In this document: piece by piece, positions 43,610-53,485 of the stretch | Position numbering within the stretch: position 1 is the stretch's first letter | Layout: each line of letters opens with the position of its first letter | Source: Pseudorhizobium pelagicum | Lineage (GTDB): Bacteria > Pseudomonadota > Alphaproteobacteria > Rhizobiales > Rhizobiaceae | Assembly: GCA_000722615.1 (NCBI GenBank) | Contig: JOKI01000012.1 | Location: 91,320 to 155,319 of the forward strand | Length of the DNA: 64,000 bases | Reading direction: 5' to 3' | Made by a program: the position numbers and the translations under genes | Notes under the pieces: model-generated | The model's database searches: none | The model's input: only the letters and a program-made list of their open reading frames with translations | What the model was told of the DNA's origin: nothing

Positions 43610-44160
43610 CAGAGGTCTCCGCAGCGAAGCGGGTTCACATCATCCAAGGCGAATACAAGGTGGTCACCGACCCCGACGTGTTTCTGTCGACGATTTTGGG
43701 TTCCTGCGTAGCTGCCTGTCTTCGCGACCCTGTGGCGGGCGTGGGGGGAATGAACCACTTCCTGCTGCCCGGATCGGCGGCCGCAATGACGTCCGGAGGC
43801 GATGCCACCCGTTACGGTGTGCATCTCATGGAGCTGCTGATCAACGGCCTCTTGAAGAAGGGCGCACGGCGCGACCGGCTGGAAGCCAAGATCTTCGGTG
43901 GTGCCAAGACGATTGCGAGCTTTTCCAACGTGGGTGAACAGAACGCTGCCTTTGCGGTGCAGTTCCTGAAGGACGAGGGGATCCCGATCGTCGGATCTTC
44001 GACCGGCGGGGACCATGGACGCAAGCTCGAGTTCTGGCCGATCAGCGGACGTGCACGCCAGTATCCGCTGACAGGTGCAGAGACGCAGAAGACGGTTGCG
44101 CTGGAGCAACGTCCGGTGATCGTCCCGAAGCCAGTCGAAACATCCATCGAGTTCTTCTAG
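43606..44160 (+). CDS. cheD: Chemoreceptor deamidase CheD
   Basis: The 184-residue CheD deamidates receptor glutamines. Catalytic residues fit the family: Cys in '[13 protein letters not shown]' and His in '[10 protein letters not shown]', plus Thr in the following region. '[20 protein letters not shown]' is typical. It overlaps cheY2 (ATGA). In this operon it works with CheR and CheB in adaptation. Confidence 0.94.
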   Translation: MTEVSAAKRVHIIQGEYKVVTDPDVFLSTILGSCVAACLRDPVAGVGGMNHFLLPGSAAAMTSGGDATRYGVHLMELLINGLLKKGARRDRLEAKIFGGAKTIASFSNVGEQNAAFAVQFLKDEGIPIVGSSTGGDHGRKLEFWPISGRARQYPLTGAETQKTVALEQRPVIVPKPVETSIEFF

Positions 44161-44189
44161 CGAATAGCGCCGCCGGCGCGAGGAAAGCC

Positions 44190-44579
44190 ATGACCGACAT
44201 CGCCAAGCAGACAGACGCTTTCCCCGAGCAGCCACTGCCCGAAATCCTCATGCGGCTCGTCTCCGAGCTGCATGACGTTGCCTACCTCATCGAGCGGGTC
44301 GAGCCGCAACTGCTGGAACTCGGCGGCCCCCAGGTCATGGAACAGCCGGACAGCATCAAGATCCTGCAAGGCATCGACCTTGCCGTACAGAAGACCCGTG
44401 GCCTCGCAGAATTCATCGATACGATTACCGGCACCATTCCCGAGGACTGGACAGTTGACATGTCGACGGCCCTCAGCCTGGTGAAGCTTGCCGATATGCA
44501 CCGGGCGCTTTCCACGGGCATTCGCCACGGGCATTCGCAGCCTCTGAACAAGGCCGCTGGCGACTTCGACTTCTTCTAA
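44190..44579 (+). CDS. cheT: Chemotaxis protein CheT
   Basis: The 129-residue helical protein corresponds to CheT, found at the end of the rhizobial che operon; its biochemical role is poorly defined. It ends with 'NKAAGDFDFF', reminiscent of peptide tails that bind receiver proteins, which suggests CheY interaction (inference). A hairpin (GCAGCCG 44613-44619 with CGGCTGC 44629-44635) lies downstream, before fliF. Confidence 0.85.
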   Translation: MTDIAKQTDAFPEQPLPEILMRLVSELHDVAYLIERVEPQLLELGGPQVMEQPDSIKILQGIDLAVQKTRGLAEFIDTITGTIPEDWTVDMSTALSLVKLADMHRALSTGIRHGHSQPLNKAAGDFDFF

Positions 44580-44723
44580 AGGCAGGGAACAGCCTTCTTT
44601 TCGACCACATCGGCAGCCGGGTTTCTCTCGGCTGCGACGGATTCCGGAAACGCTCGCACAAGCTTCGTTGCCTAGTGTGGGCTCGGGCTAAGGCCTGATC
44701 TCGGTTTGCGATGTGGAAACAGA

Positions 44724-46406
44724 ATGAATCTGTTGGCTCAACTTTCTCAAGTGTACAACAATCTGGCCAGTTTAGGTCAGACGAGGCTCATTGCGCTTGC
44801 CGGCGCTGGACTTGTGTCCATAGCGATCGTCCTTGCCGCCGCGCTGTACGTCAACAAACCCGCTTACGAGACCCTCTACGTGGGCCTGGAAACCACGGAC
44901 CTCAACCAGGTCAGCATTGCCCTTGCCGAAGCCAACATCGACTTTGCCGTCGGCCCAGAAGGCAACAGCATCGAGGTGCCGGTCGGCATGTCGGGCAAGG
45001 CCCGTCTCCTCCTCGCCGAGCGTGGTCTCCCCAACAGCACCAATGCCGGTTATGAACTCTTCGACAATGTCGGCTCCCTTGGCCTCACCTCGTTCATGCA
45101 GGAAGTGACACGGGTACGGGCGCTGGAAGGCGAAATCGGACGGTCCATCCAGCAGATCGGCGGCGTGGCCGCAGCCCGGGTACACATCGTGATGCCCGAC
45201 GTCGGAAATTTCCGGCGCGGCGACCAGAAACCGACGGCATCGGTGATGATCCGCGCCAGCACCACCACCGGCCGCAAGGCCGCCTCATCCATTCGTCATC
45301 TGGTCGCCTCGGCCGTTCCCGGTCTTGAGGTCGACGACGTGACGATTCTCGATTCCACCGGCCAGCTGCTCGCTTCCGGCGACGAATATGGCAACAGCGA
45401 GATGAACCGCTCGCTGAATATCGTTCAGTCTGTCCAGCAGGAGTTGGAAACCAACATCGACAAGGCGCTGGCGCCATTCCTGGGGATGGACAACTTCCGC
45501 TCGACGGTGACGGCCAACCTCAATACCGACAGCCAGCAGATTCAGGAAACGATCTACGACCCCGAATCACGGGTTGAGCGGTCGGTCCGCATCACCAAGG
45601 AAGAGCAGCGTTCGCAGCAGACGCAGGACGACAATGCCGCGACCGTGGAGCAGAACGTGCCCCAGGCTGCACCTGAGGCCGGTGCCGCCGGCGGTCCGAA
45701 GTCTTCCGACGAATCGGACAAGAAGGAAGAGCAGACCAACTACGAGATCAACAGCAAGACGGTTGCCACCACGCGCAACAGCTACAACATCGAGAAACTC
45801 TCCATCGCCGTTGTCGTGAACAAGGGCCGCATCGCGCAGATGGTCGGCGAACCGGCAGACCAGGCCAAGATCGATGCTTACCTCGCCGAGATGCAGACCA
45901 TCGTTGCCTCGGCGGCTGGCCTCAACACCGAGCGGGGCGACGTTGTCACGCTGACCGCGATGGACTTCCTCGAGACGCAGCTCCTCGAAGAAGCGGCGAC
46001 GGGTCCCGGTGTCACGGAGGTGCTGAGCCGCAACCTTGGTGGCATTATCAACTCGCTCGCCTTCGTCGTCGTCGCCTTCCTGGTGATCTGGCTGGGCATT
46101 CGTCCTCTGGTCCGGACGGTCGGCGGTGCAACGGCACCTTCAGAACTCGCGACCGACAGCGCCGGCCTGGAACTGCCTGATTTCTCGCCGGGCATCGGTG
46201 GCGGCAGCGGTTCGCTCATGGAAGGCTTCGGCTCGGACTTCGGCTTCGACGCCACCGACGACATGCTCGGCATGGGCGACGACGAGGGCGGCTTCAACCG
46301 TCGCGTCAAGGAAGGGCCGGAGAAGCGGCTGGCGCGCATGGTCGAAATCAGCGAGGAGCGGGCGGCCAAGATATTGCGCAAATGGGCGATCGATCAGGCA
46401 GCCTGA
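44724..46406 (+). CDS. fliF: Flagellar MS-ring protein FliF
   Basis: The 560-residue protein forms the MS ring in the inner membrane on which switch and rod are built. Two membrane segments flank the periplasmic part: near residues 18-40 ('ALAGAGLVSIAIVLAAALYV') and about 440-465 ('SLAFVVVAFLVIWLGIRPLV'). 'ARVHIVMPDVGNFRR' and the C-terminal FliG-binding helix ('RVKEGPEKRLARMVEISEERAAKILRKWA') are present. ATG 44724 gives the typical N-terminus. A strong terminator follows. Confidence 0.96.
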   Translation: MNLLAQLSQVYNNLASLGQTRLIALAGAGLVSIAIVLAAALYVNKPAYETLYVGLETTDLNQVSIALAEANIDFAVGPEGNSIEVPVGMSGKARLLLAERGLPNSTNAGYELFDNVGSLGLTSFMQEVTRVRALEGEIGRSIQQIGGVAAARVHIVMPDVGNFRRGDQKPTASVMIRASTTTGRKAASSIRHLVASAVPGLEVDDVTILDSTGQLLASGDEYGNSEMNRSLNIVQSVQQELETNIDKALAPFLGMDNFRSTVTANLNTDSQQIQETIYDPESRVERSVRITKEEQRSQQTQDDNAATVEQNVPQAAPEAGAAGGPKSSDESDKKEEQTNYEINSKTVATTRNSYNIEKLSIAVVVNKGRIAQMVGEPADQAKIDAYLAEMQTIVASAAGLNTERGDVVTLTAMDFLETQLLEEAATGPGVTEVLSRNLGGIINSLAFVVVAFLVIWLGIRPLVRTVGGATAPSELATDSAGLELPDFSPGIGGGSGSLMEGFGSDFGFDATDDMLGMGDDEGGFNRRVKEGPEKRLARMVEISEERAAKILRKWAIDQAA

Positions 46407-46424
46407 GTTCTCACGAAAATGTTA

Positions 46425-46460
46425 CAAAAAGAGGTCGGCAGAATTGCCGGCCTCTTTTTG
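46425..46460 (+). terminator. Intrinsic terminator after fliF
   Basis: AAAAGAGGTCGGCA (46427-46440) pairs with TGCCGGCCTCTTTT (46445-46458) around a four-base loop, with a T run completing the stem base. This is a typical rho-independent terminator, separating the che-fliF transcript from visN. Confidence 0.9.
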
Positions 46461-46613
46461 CTGAGGGAACGGCAGCTTAGGCCGTAATTGCGCCACACCT
46501 TTGGCGAGATTTTGTTCGTTTGCATCAGCAAATGCTCATAGCTAATAGCAATTCATCGTGGGTTTCCTAGAATGGCGATGATTCGTAGCTATACACATGC
46601 GGAGGAGCGGGCG

Positions 46614-46679
46614 ATGAGCGACCGGACGTCCGAGACACTGCCGTTACCAGGGCTCTTGCTCGTCATGGGCAAAGGGTAG
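46614..46679 (+). CDS. Short leader ORF upstream of visN (21 aa)
   Basis: ATG 46614, preceded by GGAGGAG (46601-46607) at a six-base spacing, opens a 21-codon ORF ('MSDRTSETLPLPGLLLVMGKG') ending with TAG at 46677-46679, eight bases before visN ATG. The stop codon touches the visN ribosome binding site (TAGGAGC), so its translation could control access to visN. The frame differs from visN. Expression is predicted, not shown. Confidence 0.45.
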   Translation: MSDRTSETLPLPGLLLVMGKG

Positions 46680-46686
46680 GAGCCAT

Positions 46687-47424
46687 ATGGAATACACAGG
46701 CGTGGAAGTGGCATCGGAGACATATCATCCAGAAGCGGATACAGCGCCGACAGCAATTACCCGCGAGCAAGTGGTTCGCTGGCTTGCCGGTTCGGCGAGC
46801 GCCGATAAAACGCCCGGCGCGTTGCGGCTGCTGACGGAGTATGTCGGCGCTTCCCACTTCCTTTTCGCGCGATGCGACCTGATCCAGGAGCAGGGGCTGG
46901 ACTTCATTGTCTCCTCGGACTTTCCATTCGACGTCGTCAGGCGCATAGGGGTCGAGCTTGCGAGCAATTATGCCAGGTCGACCGAGCTCGAGAAGTGCCT
47001 TTCGCTGCTGACGCCGACCTTTGCGGTACTCCCCGAGGACGTTCTTCTCCCGGGCGATGTCAGCCGGCAATATTGTTCTCTTGCGGTCTGCATCGGTCGT
47101 ACCCGCTATTCTCTGCTGCTGTTGTTCAACGAAGGGATCATCCTCTCGCAGGATCGGTTGCGTGAGGTCGGTCTGCTGGCAACCTATGCAGTCGGGTCCA
47201 CAGCCCGTCCGGAAGGCAGGGCCGAGCGCGATTTCGAACTCACCGAGCGGGAGTTGGAGTGTCTGTTCTGGATCGCGGAAGGCAAGACGAGCGATGAGAT
47301 CGCGATGATCCTCGGCATCTCCCGGAACACGATCAACAACTACATTACCAGCGTCATGCGCAAGACCGGGACCAAGACCCGTTCGGAAGCGATCGCCTAC
47401 GCTGTCCGGAATAATCTGGTCTAG
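46687..47424 (+). CDS. visN: LuxR-family master motility regulator VisN
   Basis: The 245-residue regulator has an N-terminal sensory half and a C-terminal LuxR/GerE helix-turn-helix ('LTERELECLFWIAEGKTSDEIAMILGISRNTINNYITSVMRKTG', about 183-226). In S. meliloti VisN and VisR act as a heterodimer at the top of the flagellar and chemotaxis hierarchy, through Rem. visR follows after 16 bases. A leader ORF precedes it. Confidence 0.93.
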   Translation: MEYTGVEVASETYHPEADTAPTAITREQVVRWLAGSASADKTPGALRLLTEYVGASHFLFARCDLIQEQGLDFIVSSDFPFDVVRRIGVELASNYARSTELEKCLSLLTPTFAVLPEDVLLPGDVSRQYCSLAVCIGRTRYSLLLLFNEGIILSQDRLREVGLLATYAVGSTARPEGRAERDFELTERELECLFWIAEGKTSDEIAMILGISRNTINNYITSVMRKTGTKTRSEAIAYAVRNNLV

Positions 47425-47440
47425 GAGATCTGCAAGCAGC

Positions 47441-48184
47441 ATGAGTTCCCCGCGTCGAAATTCCCCAGAAAGTGCAGCCGGTAGTCACGTTCGCCTGCAA
47501 CGGGCAGCAAGCCGAGCTGACGTCTTCCCCAAGCTCATCGCCATGCAGAAGCAACTGCGGGCGCGCAACTTCGCGGTCTTCCGGATCTTGGGTGCAGGCC
47601 TCCCCGGCAAGCGAAAGCTTCTCTGCGAGATGGAGAACTGGGGGGACGACAGCGAGCGCTACAGCGACCTGATCGTAACCGGCTACGCCGAGGCACTGCT
47701 CGACCACATCGAGATTTCCACGCTTCCGGTCGTCTGGAGCGGCACGGAGCATATGAGCTTCGTCGAGGCATTTGACTTCACGCCACTGACCCGGCGGCTG
47801 CCGTCTGACGTCACGCCCTTCTCCGGCCTCGCATTTCCTGTCCGCATGGGGGCGATGGGAAACGGCTACGTCATCTTCACCGCTGCATCCCTGAGCCTGT
47901 CGAGCGATCTGATGATCGAGCAGCATGTGCGCAGCTGTCACGTCATGATCGACCTGCTGGCTCTCGACGAGCGCCGCACGGTGCCTGCGGAGACGTTGAG
48001 CGAGCGGGAGGTGGCCTGCCTTCAACTGGCCGGAGACGGGCGTATCAGCGAGGAAATCGCCGAGAACCTTGGCCTGTCGGTCCATACGGTCAACGCCTAC
48101 CTGGGGTCGGCGACGATGAAGCTGGATGCGGTGAACCGCATCCAGGCCATCGCCAAGGCGATCCGCCTCGGCTACATCCACTGA
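47441..48184 (+). CDS. visR: LuxR-family master motility regulator VisR
   Basis: The 247-residue partner of VisN has a ligand-domain-like N-terminal half (about 30-165) and a C-terminal GerE DNA-binding domain ('LSEREVACLQLAGDGRISEEIAENLGLSVHTVNAYLGSATMKL', about 187-229). It is encoded immediately after visN and converges with a minus-strand hypothetical gene that ends 24 bases away. Confidence 0.93.
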   Translation: MSSPRRNSPESAAGSHVRLQRAASRADVFPKLIAMQKQLRARNFAVFRILGAGLPGKRKLLCEMENWGDDSERYSDLIVTGYAEALLDHIEISTLPVVWSGTEHMSFVEAFDFTPLTRRLPSDVTPFSGLAFPVRMGAMGNGYVIFTAASLSLSSDLMIEQHVRSCHVMIDLLALDERRTVPAETLSEREVACLQLAGDGRISEEIAENLGLSVHTVNAYLGSATMKLDAVNRIQAIAKAIRLGYIH

Positions 48185-48208
48185 CGCAGGTGCAGTAGAG
48201 GGTCTAGC

Positions 48209-48652
48209 TCAGGTCGCCATGGCCATGGGTGTGGGATTGGTGACGAACCGGGCTTCCTGCAGGCTGCGCTGCAGGAAGGCAGTATTCTCGTCCGGATCGT
48301 CACAGGGCTCCTGGAAGGCGATGTGATCGATCTCGATCCCGGCCTGCTGGTCTGCAAGCATCAGCCGCGCATAGACGGAGACGCCCTTCGGCTTGATCTC
48401 CAGGTCAAGAACGACCTGCGGCTGGCCGCTCCACTCCAGAGTGTACTCCCCGCCAGCGCCGAAATTGACCGTCCCTGGGTGGAAGTAGAGTTCGGCCGCG
48501 GACGACACAAGATCCGCGAGACTACCGTAACATTCCAGACGCACCAGCGAGATCAGGTCGCCGGCGTCCAGTAACCGCAGTTCGGTTGCCACTGGACTGA
48601 TGGCCTCGGCCAGAATCTTTTCGCGTTCCGTAGAGTGGCTGCATTTTTTCAT
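48209..48652 (-). CDS. Conserved hypothetical protein between visR and flhB
   Basis: The 147-residue soluble protein ('KILAEAISPVATELRLLDAGDLISLVRLECYGSLADLVSSAAELYF...') has no membrane segment or recognised motif. It lies five bases downstream of flhB on the same strand in a position conserved in rhizobial motility regions, so it may have a role in motility. Function unknown. Confidence 0.75.
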   Translation of the reverse strand: MKKCSHSTEREKILAEAISPVATELRLLDAGDLISLVRLECYGSLADLVSSAAELYFHPGTVNFGAGGEYTLEWSGQPQVVLDLEIKPKGVSVYARLMLADQQAGIEIDHIAFQEPCDDPDENTAFLQRSLQEARFVTNPTPMAMAT

Positions 48653-48657
48653 GACGC

Positions 48658-49737
48658 TCAGTGTGTCCGTTTCTTGAGCGACCGAGTTGCGTAGACTCGG
48701 TGCACCAGTTCCGCCACTGCCTTGTAAAAGGCTGGCGGAATGATGCTATCAACCGAGACTTGCGCAAACATGGAGCGTGCGAGCGGCGGATCTTCGAAAA
48801 CCGGAATGCCGTGCGCCTCGGCAATCTCGCGGATCTTGAGCGCGATCAGGTCCTGACCCTTGGCCACGACGATCGGGGCCTCGTTTTCTTCCCGCACATA
48901 ACGAAGCGCCACTGCGTAGTGGGTGGGGTTTGCAATGACCAGCGTCGCCCGCGGAACACTGTCGATCATCCGGCGGCGAGCACGATCCCGCGCAAGCGAC
49001 CTCTGCCGCGCCTTCACGACCGGATCGCCCTGCGATTGCTTGTACTCGTCCTTCACGTCCTGCTTGGTCATCATCAGCTGCGTGTACCAGTGGTGGCGCG
49101 ACCACGCCACGTCGACGGCCGCCAGCAGGGCAGTCGCGATCAGGAGCACCACGACCATCTTTCGGACGATGGTGTCGAGCTTCACCAGGACGACCTGCGG
49201 GTCGGAGAACATTGCGTCGATGGCAGCGAAGAACTCACCGCGCAAGGCAAAATACATGATCACGGATACGATCAGGATCTTGAAGAAGGATTTGCCGAAT
49301 TCGACCATGCCCGGCATGCTGTAGATGCGTTCGATCCCCTTCATCGGCGAGATGCGGGACACCTGCGGGCGGATACGCTCCAGGACCATCGATGGCATGT
49401 TCTGTGCAAACGAAGAGCCAAGCCCGAAGACGATGAAGAGCACCATGATCGGGGCGAGAAACGCGGCAATCGACCAGCCCAGATGCACCGACAGGGAGAC
49501 GACGTCCGGTGTGTTCTCCAGGTCCCACTGGTCAGGCTTGGAAAACAGGTCCTTCAGCGTTTCCGCAAGATTCCCGGCTCCGGAGGGAAGGAAAAAGACG
49601 ATGAAGATGTAGAAGGCAAGCGTCGACGCAAAGATCGGCACTTCGCGGGAAACGGGAACATTGCCCTTCTCCGCCGCGTCGCTCAGTTTTTTGGCGGTTG
49701 GATTTTCTGTTTTGCTGTCTTTGTCGTCGTTCGACAA
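48658..49737 (-). CDS. flhB: Flagellar export switch protein FlhB
   Basis: The approximately 359-residue export-gate protein has four membrane segments (roughly residues 30-210) and a cytoplasmic domain with the self-cleavage site Asn-Pro-Thr-His in '[15 protein letters not shown]', which switches export from rod/hook to filament substrates. I prefer TTG 49737 ('[17 protein letters not shown]'), five to six bases after GGGGGAAGAAG, which gives the normal length; ATG 49779 would add 14 residues. A terminator lies upstream between it and fliG. Confidence 0.95.
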   Translation of the reverse strand: MSNDDKDSKTENPTAKKLSDAAEKGNVPVSREVPIFASTLAFYIFIVFFLPSGAGNLAETLKDLFSKPDQWDLENTPDVVSLSVHLGWSIAAFLAPIMVLFIVFGLGSSFAQNMPSMVLERIRPQVSRISPMKGIERIYSMPGMVEFGKSFFKILIVSVIMYFALRGEFFAAIDAMFSDPQVVLVKLDTIVRKMVVVLLIATALLAAVDVAWSRHHWYTQLMMTKQDVKDEYKQSQGDPVVKARQRSLARDRARRRMIDSVPRATLVIANPTHYAVALRYVREENEAPIVVAKGQDLIALKIREIAEAHGIPVFEDPPLARSMFAQVSVDSIIPPAFYKAVAELVHRVYATRSLKKRTH

Positions 49738-49854
49738 GGCTTCTTCCCCCGCGCGAATCGGCCACGACCGCAGCATCACGCTACAACAGTGCGCTCCTAG
49801 GCAGGAATCGAGTCAACAAAAAGACTGTGGGTAGCGGCCGATGCGCCGAACCAA

Positions 49855-49884
49855 AAGAAAAAGGCGGGGCCAGAGCCCCGCCTC
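49855..49884 (-). terminator. Intrinsic terminator between fliG and flhB
   Basis: On the minus strand, AGGCGGGGC pairs with GCCCCGCCT across a four-base loop (stem at 49862-49870 and 49875-49883) and is followed by TTTTTCTTTT. It is a strong rho-independent terminator located 24 bases after fliG, so flhB should need its own promoter in the interval 49780-49855 or readthrough. Confidence 0.9.
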
Positions 49885-49907
49885 ATCCGATCACTGTCTC
49901 AGGACCG

Positions 49908-50954
49908 CTAGGCTGCTGCCTGTTCGTCCTTGGCTTCCTCGGGTTCTTTGAGAAGGATCTGTCCGGCACTTGCCAGACGGATCGCTTCCTGGGCTACGGC
50001 CCGGCGGGCGATGGCGACCTCGCGCGGGTTGAGGGAGGCGGTCGGCACCGACAGATCGGACTCGATCATGCGGCGCTGGCGCGGACTGATGGCCGAGAGA
50101 ACGCCTTCCTTCATCTCGGCGCTGGCGCCACGCAGGGCCATGGTCAGAATGTCTGCTGCAATGTCGTTGAGCAGCAGCACGCGGCTGCGTTGTGGCATGA
50201 CCAGAAGGTCTTCGAAGAGGAAGATCTTCGGACGAACCTTGTTGACCGATTCCTTGCTGATCGTCTCCAGCGAGGTAAGCAGGGTATCGACCTGGGGCTT
50301 GTCGAGCTCGTTCATCAGATCGGCGACCTTCGCCGAACCTGCCGAATTGCGTTCCGCTTCGATGGCTGTGATCAGTTCGAGCACACGGTTTTCGATGATC
50401 TGGGCAGCCTTCGGGCTGACTTCCTTCATGTTGACCGTACGGTTCATGATGTCGGCGCGGCGGCTGTCGGGCAGTTGCAGCAAGACCTTGGCGCCGAAGG
50501 CCGAGGGCAGCATCGAAAGGATATAGGCGACGGTCTGCGGGTGTTCGCGGGCGAGGAACTTGCCGACGAAAGCCGGATCCGCATCCTGCAGTCGGTCCCA
50601 GATGGAGGATTCATAGGCCTGGAATGCCGTGCGCCGGCCGAGGAGACCATCCACCTCTTCGGGAGTGAGGCCTTCCTCGAGGATTGCTTCGATGGCGGCG
50701 GCGTTGTCCATGAGACCTGTTCCTTCGGTGAACAGGTCTTCGAATTCGTTGACGAGAACAAGCAGCTCGTCCGGCGGGATGGTCCGCAGCCGCTGGGCCG
50801 ACGCGATGATCATCTGCAGTTCGCTCTGCGTGAAGTACTTCAGAAGCTTGCCGGCAACACCCTTGCCCATGGCCAGGAGAACAGCTGCCGCCTTCTCAGC
50901 CTGGGACAACGGGCTTTCGGCTACAGCGCCCCCGAAGTCGTCAAAGTCCATCAT
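49908..50954 (-). CDS. fliG: Flagellar motor switch protein FliG
   Basis: The 348-residue switch protein connects FliF to FliM and takes part in torque. The middle domain has the 'REHPQTVAYIL' (EHPQ) motif. The C-terminal torque helix includes the charged residues 'RGASAEMKEGVLSAISPRQRRMIESDL'. The N-terminus 'MMDFDDFGGAVAESPLSQAEKAAAVLLAMGKG' is rhizobial. It ends upstream of a terminator, and fliN lies upstream. Confidence 0.96.
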   Translation of the reverse strand: MMDFDDFGGAVAESPLSQAEKAAAVLLAMGKGVAGKLLKYFTQSELQMIIASAQRLRTIPPDELLVLVNEFEDLFTEGTGLMDNAAAIEAILEEGLTPEEVDGLLGRRTAFQAYESSIWDRLQDADPAFVGKFLAREHPQTVAYILSMLPSAFGAKVLLQLPDSRRADIMNRTVNMKEVSPKAAQIIENRVLELITAIEAERNSAGSAKVADLMNELDKPQVDTLLTSLETISKESVNKVRPKIFLFEDLLVMPQRSRVLLLNDIAADILTMALRGASAEMKEGVLSAISPRQRRMIESDLSVPTASLNPREVAIARRAVAQEAIRLASAGQILLKEPEEAKDEQAAA

Positions 50955-50982
50955 GGTCTTCCCTCTCTGTCCCGAACAGGGA

Positions 50983-51585
50983 TCAGGTTCGTCTTGTACT
51001 CAGTACTTCCGTCACTTTCACACCGAATCGCGTGTCGTCGTTTTCGAGTACGGTGATCTCGCCTTTGCCGATGCGGCGTCCGTTCACCATGATTTCCACC
51101 GGCTCGCCAATCTTCTTGTCCAGCGCGATGGTCGCGCCTTCCTCGAGGTTCATGAGACCCGAGACCTGCATGCGGCTGGAGCCCAGGACGATCTCGACAT
51201 CGATCGGGATGTCCATGATCAGATCCATGTTGGCAGTCAGCGCGCTGCCCGGCTCCTGGACGGAGCCGAAGGACGTGTCGCTGCCCATGTCGGACGCACC
51301 GAAGCTGGAGCCACCCATGGTGTCGGCGCCGAAATCCGAGCCCCCGAAGTCGGAGGTACCGAGCTCGCCGGCGTCCGAACCGAAGTCGCCGCCGAAACCG
51401 GAAGTCTCCGGCATGGCAAGATCGTCGGCCGGTGCGCCGAAGTCGGCGTCGAAGCCAGGCACACCGCCGTCGGCATCTGCTTGCAGCACGCCGCGCAGAT
51501 CATCGATGGCCTGGTCCAGCTCGCCGTTGCCGGCAGCAGGCATCAGGGCATCATCTTCCTTTACAGGTGTCTTCTTCGTAGCCAT
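50983..51585 (-). CDS. fliN: Flagellar motor switch protein FliN, extended form
   Basis: The 200-residue protein has the conserved FliN/SpoA domain at the C-terminus (about 115-195: '[77 protein letters not shown]'). About 70 residues before it are a Gly/Ser/Phe/Asp-rich low-complexity segment with repeated 'DFG' and 'SFG' units. E. coli FliN is 137 residues, so this is a long N-terminal extension. It forms the C-ring with FliM and FliG. Confidence 0.92.
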   Translation of the reverse strand: MATKKTPVKEDDALMPAAGNGELDQAIDDLRGVLQADADGGVPGFDADFGAPADDLAMPETSGFGGDFGSDAGELGTSDFGGSDFGADTMGGSSFGASDMGSDTSFGSVQEPGSALTANMDLIMDIPIDVEIVLGSSRMQVSGLMNLEEGATIALDKKIGEPVEIMVNGRRIGKGEITVLENDDTRFGVKVTEVLSTRRT

Positions 51586-51665
51586 GCTTCTATTATTCCC
51601 GTTGAAACTTGCGTCAACCTGCCTTGGGGAAGGCGCGTGAACGCTTCTTGTCTCGATGCGATAGA

Positions 51666-52616
51666 TCAGCCCATGAGGTGGTCGAGGATCTCGTCTTCCG
51701 TGCTCATGTTGTCTTTGACGCGAACCGTATAGCGCTCCCCGGAGCGCCCCAGTTCGCAGGAGTACATGTCCTTGCCGTTTGCACTGACCTGGACTGCAAC
51801 ATCCTTCCTGTCATGGAAGGCAATGACATCGCCGGCAGCAAGGCGCGAAATCGTCCCGAGCGTGAGGCTTTCAAGCCGGACGCGGGCTTCCAGCGTGACC
51901 TGCGAACGGCGGACCTGCTCGCTGATCCGCTCGTGCCATTCCTGCTTGTTCTTCGACAGCTGGCCAGCCGCCTTCGGAACAACGACCTTGGTCTTGAGGA
52001 ACGCCTTCTGCGGGAGGACCAGGGCGATCTCGGAGCTGACTTTGCCCAGTTCGACGGCCATCCGGATGGTGACCCCGAACTGGGGGACAGCAGCATCTGG
52101 AGCCTGCCGGTCTTCGAAGTTGTGGGCGGCTTCGAGGGCCATCTCGTGACTGCCCGGAGCATTCACGCCGGACTGCAGAACCAGGCCCATCCGGCTGAGC
52201 ACCATCTGCGCTAGGTCGAGTTCGATGGCCGACAGCGGACGGTCGAACGGTTGCTCGATCGTTTCGGGCAGGGCACCCAGCATCTGCTCCATCAGCGCGA
52301 TGACCAGGCTGTTGCCGCAGGCGAGGACGAAGTTGGGGGACCAGTTCCGCAGCGATCCGTCAGCGAGGGTGAAGGTCTCGCCGAGATCGCGGATCAGGTC
52401 CGTCATCAGGCCGGAGGTGCAGCCCGTGAAGCTGACGTTGATCGGAATCCCGGTTTCGCCATGGAACACGTCCGGCAGGAAATCGGCATAGAGCTGGCCG
52501 AATTCGCCGCTGATCTTTTCGATTGTCTTCCGGTCTCCCAGCCCGCCCGTCAGCTTTGCCAGGAGCGCATGGTCGATGGGGGTAGGAGAAGTCTGAACCG
52601 CAACTGTGGTCATCAT
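51666..52616 (-). CDS. fliM: Flagellar motor switch protein FliM
   Basis: The 316-residue C-ring component receives CheY2-P. The middle domain '[16 protein letters not shown]' type region and the C-terminal SpoA-like domain ('[57 protein letters not shown]') are clear. The canonical E. coli N-terminal CheY-binding peptide (LSQxEIDALL) is not recognisable, as usual for rhizobia. Its start overlaps the motA stop. Confidence 0.92.
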   Translation of the reverse strand: MMTTVAVQTSPTPIDHALLAKLTGGLGDRKTIEKISGEFGQLYADFLPDVFHGETGIPINVSFTGCTSGLMTDLIRDLGETFTLADGSLRNWSPNFVLACGNSLVIALMEQMLGALPETIEQPFDRPLSAIELDLAQMVLSRMGLVLQSGVNAPGSHEMALEAAHNFEDRQAPDAAVPQFGVTIRMAVELGKVSSEIALVLPQKAFLKTKVVVPKAAGQLSKNKQEWHERISEQVRRSQVTLEARVRLESLTLGTISRLAAGDVIAFHDRKDVAVQVSANGKDMYSCELGRSGERYTVRVKDNMSTEDEILDHLMG

Positions 52617-53485
52617 GCCGCCTTGTTATCGCCGCCCGGATTCATCATTTCCTGCTCGACCGCATCGATCGAGGGGCGTTCGTAGTTGGAGATCGTCTTG
52701 CGACCGTATTCCAGGGCAACCTGGGGGACAGAGCCGTTCATGTAGGCAAGCAGCGTCTGCTTCACGATGATGAAGAGGCGATGCTGCTTGCTGCGCACGA
52801 TCTTGACCTGTGACGCAAGCGGATTGCAGATCGAGTAGGACAGGATGATCCCGAGCATGGTGCCGACGAGCGCGGCGCCGATCAGGCCGCCGAGGACCTC
52901 GGGCGACTCGTTGATCTTGCCCATGGCCTTGATGACCCCGAGAACGGCCGCGACGATACCGATGGCCGGGAAGCTGTCGCCCATGGCGGTGATGGCATGG
53001 TACGGCTTCATCCGGTCGTGCGAGAGCGTCTCGAGCTCCTCGTCCATCAGCGCCTCGATCTCGTGTGACCGGGCATTGCCGATGATGATGAGCCGGACGT
53101 AGTCGCAGATGAAGGTCGTCAGTTCCTTGTTCTTCAGCAGGTTGGGCGCCGTCTGGAAGATCGAGGATTCTTCGGGATTGTCGATGTGTGCTTCGATCTC
53201 GTTGCGCGACTTCGTCCGCAGGTCGCGCATCAGGGCGTAAAGCACGCCCAGCACGTCGAGGTAGTTGCGCTCCTTGGGAACGGATCCCTTGAACGCCTCG
53301 CCGAGAGCCTTGCCGGAATCCTTCACGACCTTCATCGGGTTGGCCATGATGAAGCCACCGATGCCGGCGCCGCCGATGATCACCAGCTCGAACGGCTGAA
53401 ACAGCACGTCGAGGTGACCGCCCATGGCCATGTACCCGCCGATGATGCAGCCGAAGGTGATCACGAATCCGATAACAATGTTCAT
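52613..53485 (-). CDS. motA: Flagellar stator protein MotA
   Basis: The 290-residue proton-channel subunit has four membrane segments ('[21 protein letters not shown]', '[18 protein letters not shown]', and two near 200-245). The loop with '[29 protein letters not shown]' holds the conserved Pro, and the cytoplasmic charges (Arg/Glu region around 90-115) interact with FliG. ATG 53485 gives the typical start; the open frame to 53656 is not coding. motB and motC are outside the window. Confidence 0.96.
   Translation of the reverse strand: MNIVIGFVITFGCIIGGYMAMGGHLDVLFQPFELVIIGGAGIGGFIMANPMKVVKDSGKALGEAFKGSVPKERNYLDVLGVLYALMRDLRTKSRNEIEAHIDNPEESSIFQTAPNLLKNKELTTFICDYVRLIIIGNARSHEIEALMDEELETLSHDRMKPYHAITAMGDSFPAIGIVAAVLGVIKAMGKINESPEVLGGLIGAALVGTMLGIILSYSICNPLASQVKIVRSKQHRLFIIVKQTLLAYMNGSVPQVALEYGRKTISNYERPSIDAVEQEMMNPGGDNKAA

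Noticed and set aside
44613-44635. Hairpin between cheT and fliF as a terminator
   Set aside because: The stem is good but no T run follows, and the strong terminator is after fliF, so it is more likely a processing or stabilising structure.
48661-51056. Plus-strand ORFs opposite flhB and fliG (48661-49800, 49698-51056)
   Set aside because: They are antisense to clear flagellar genes; the second also crosses the terminator hairpin.
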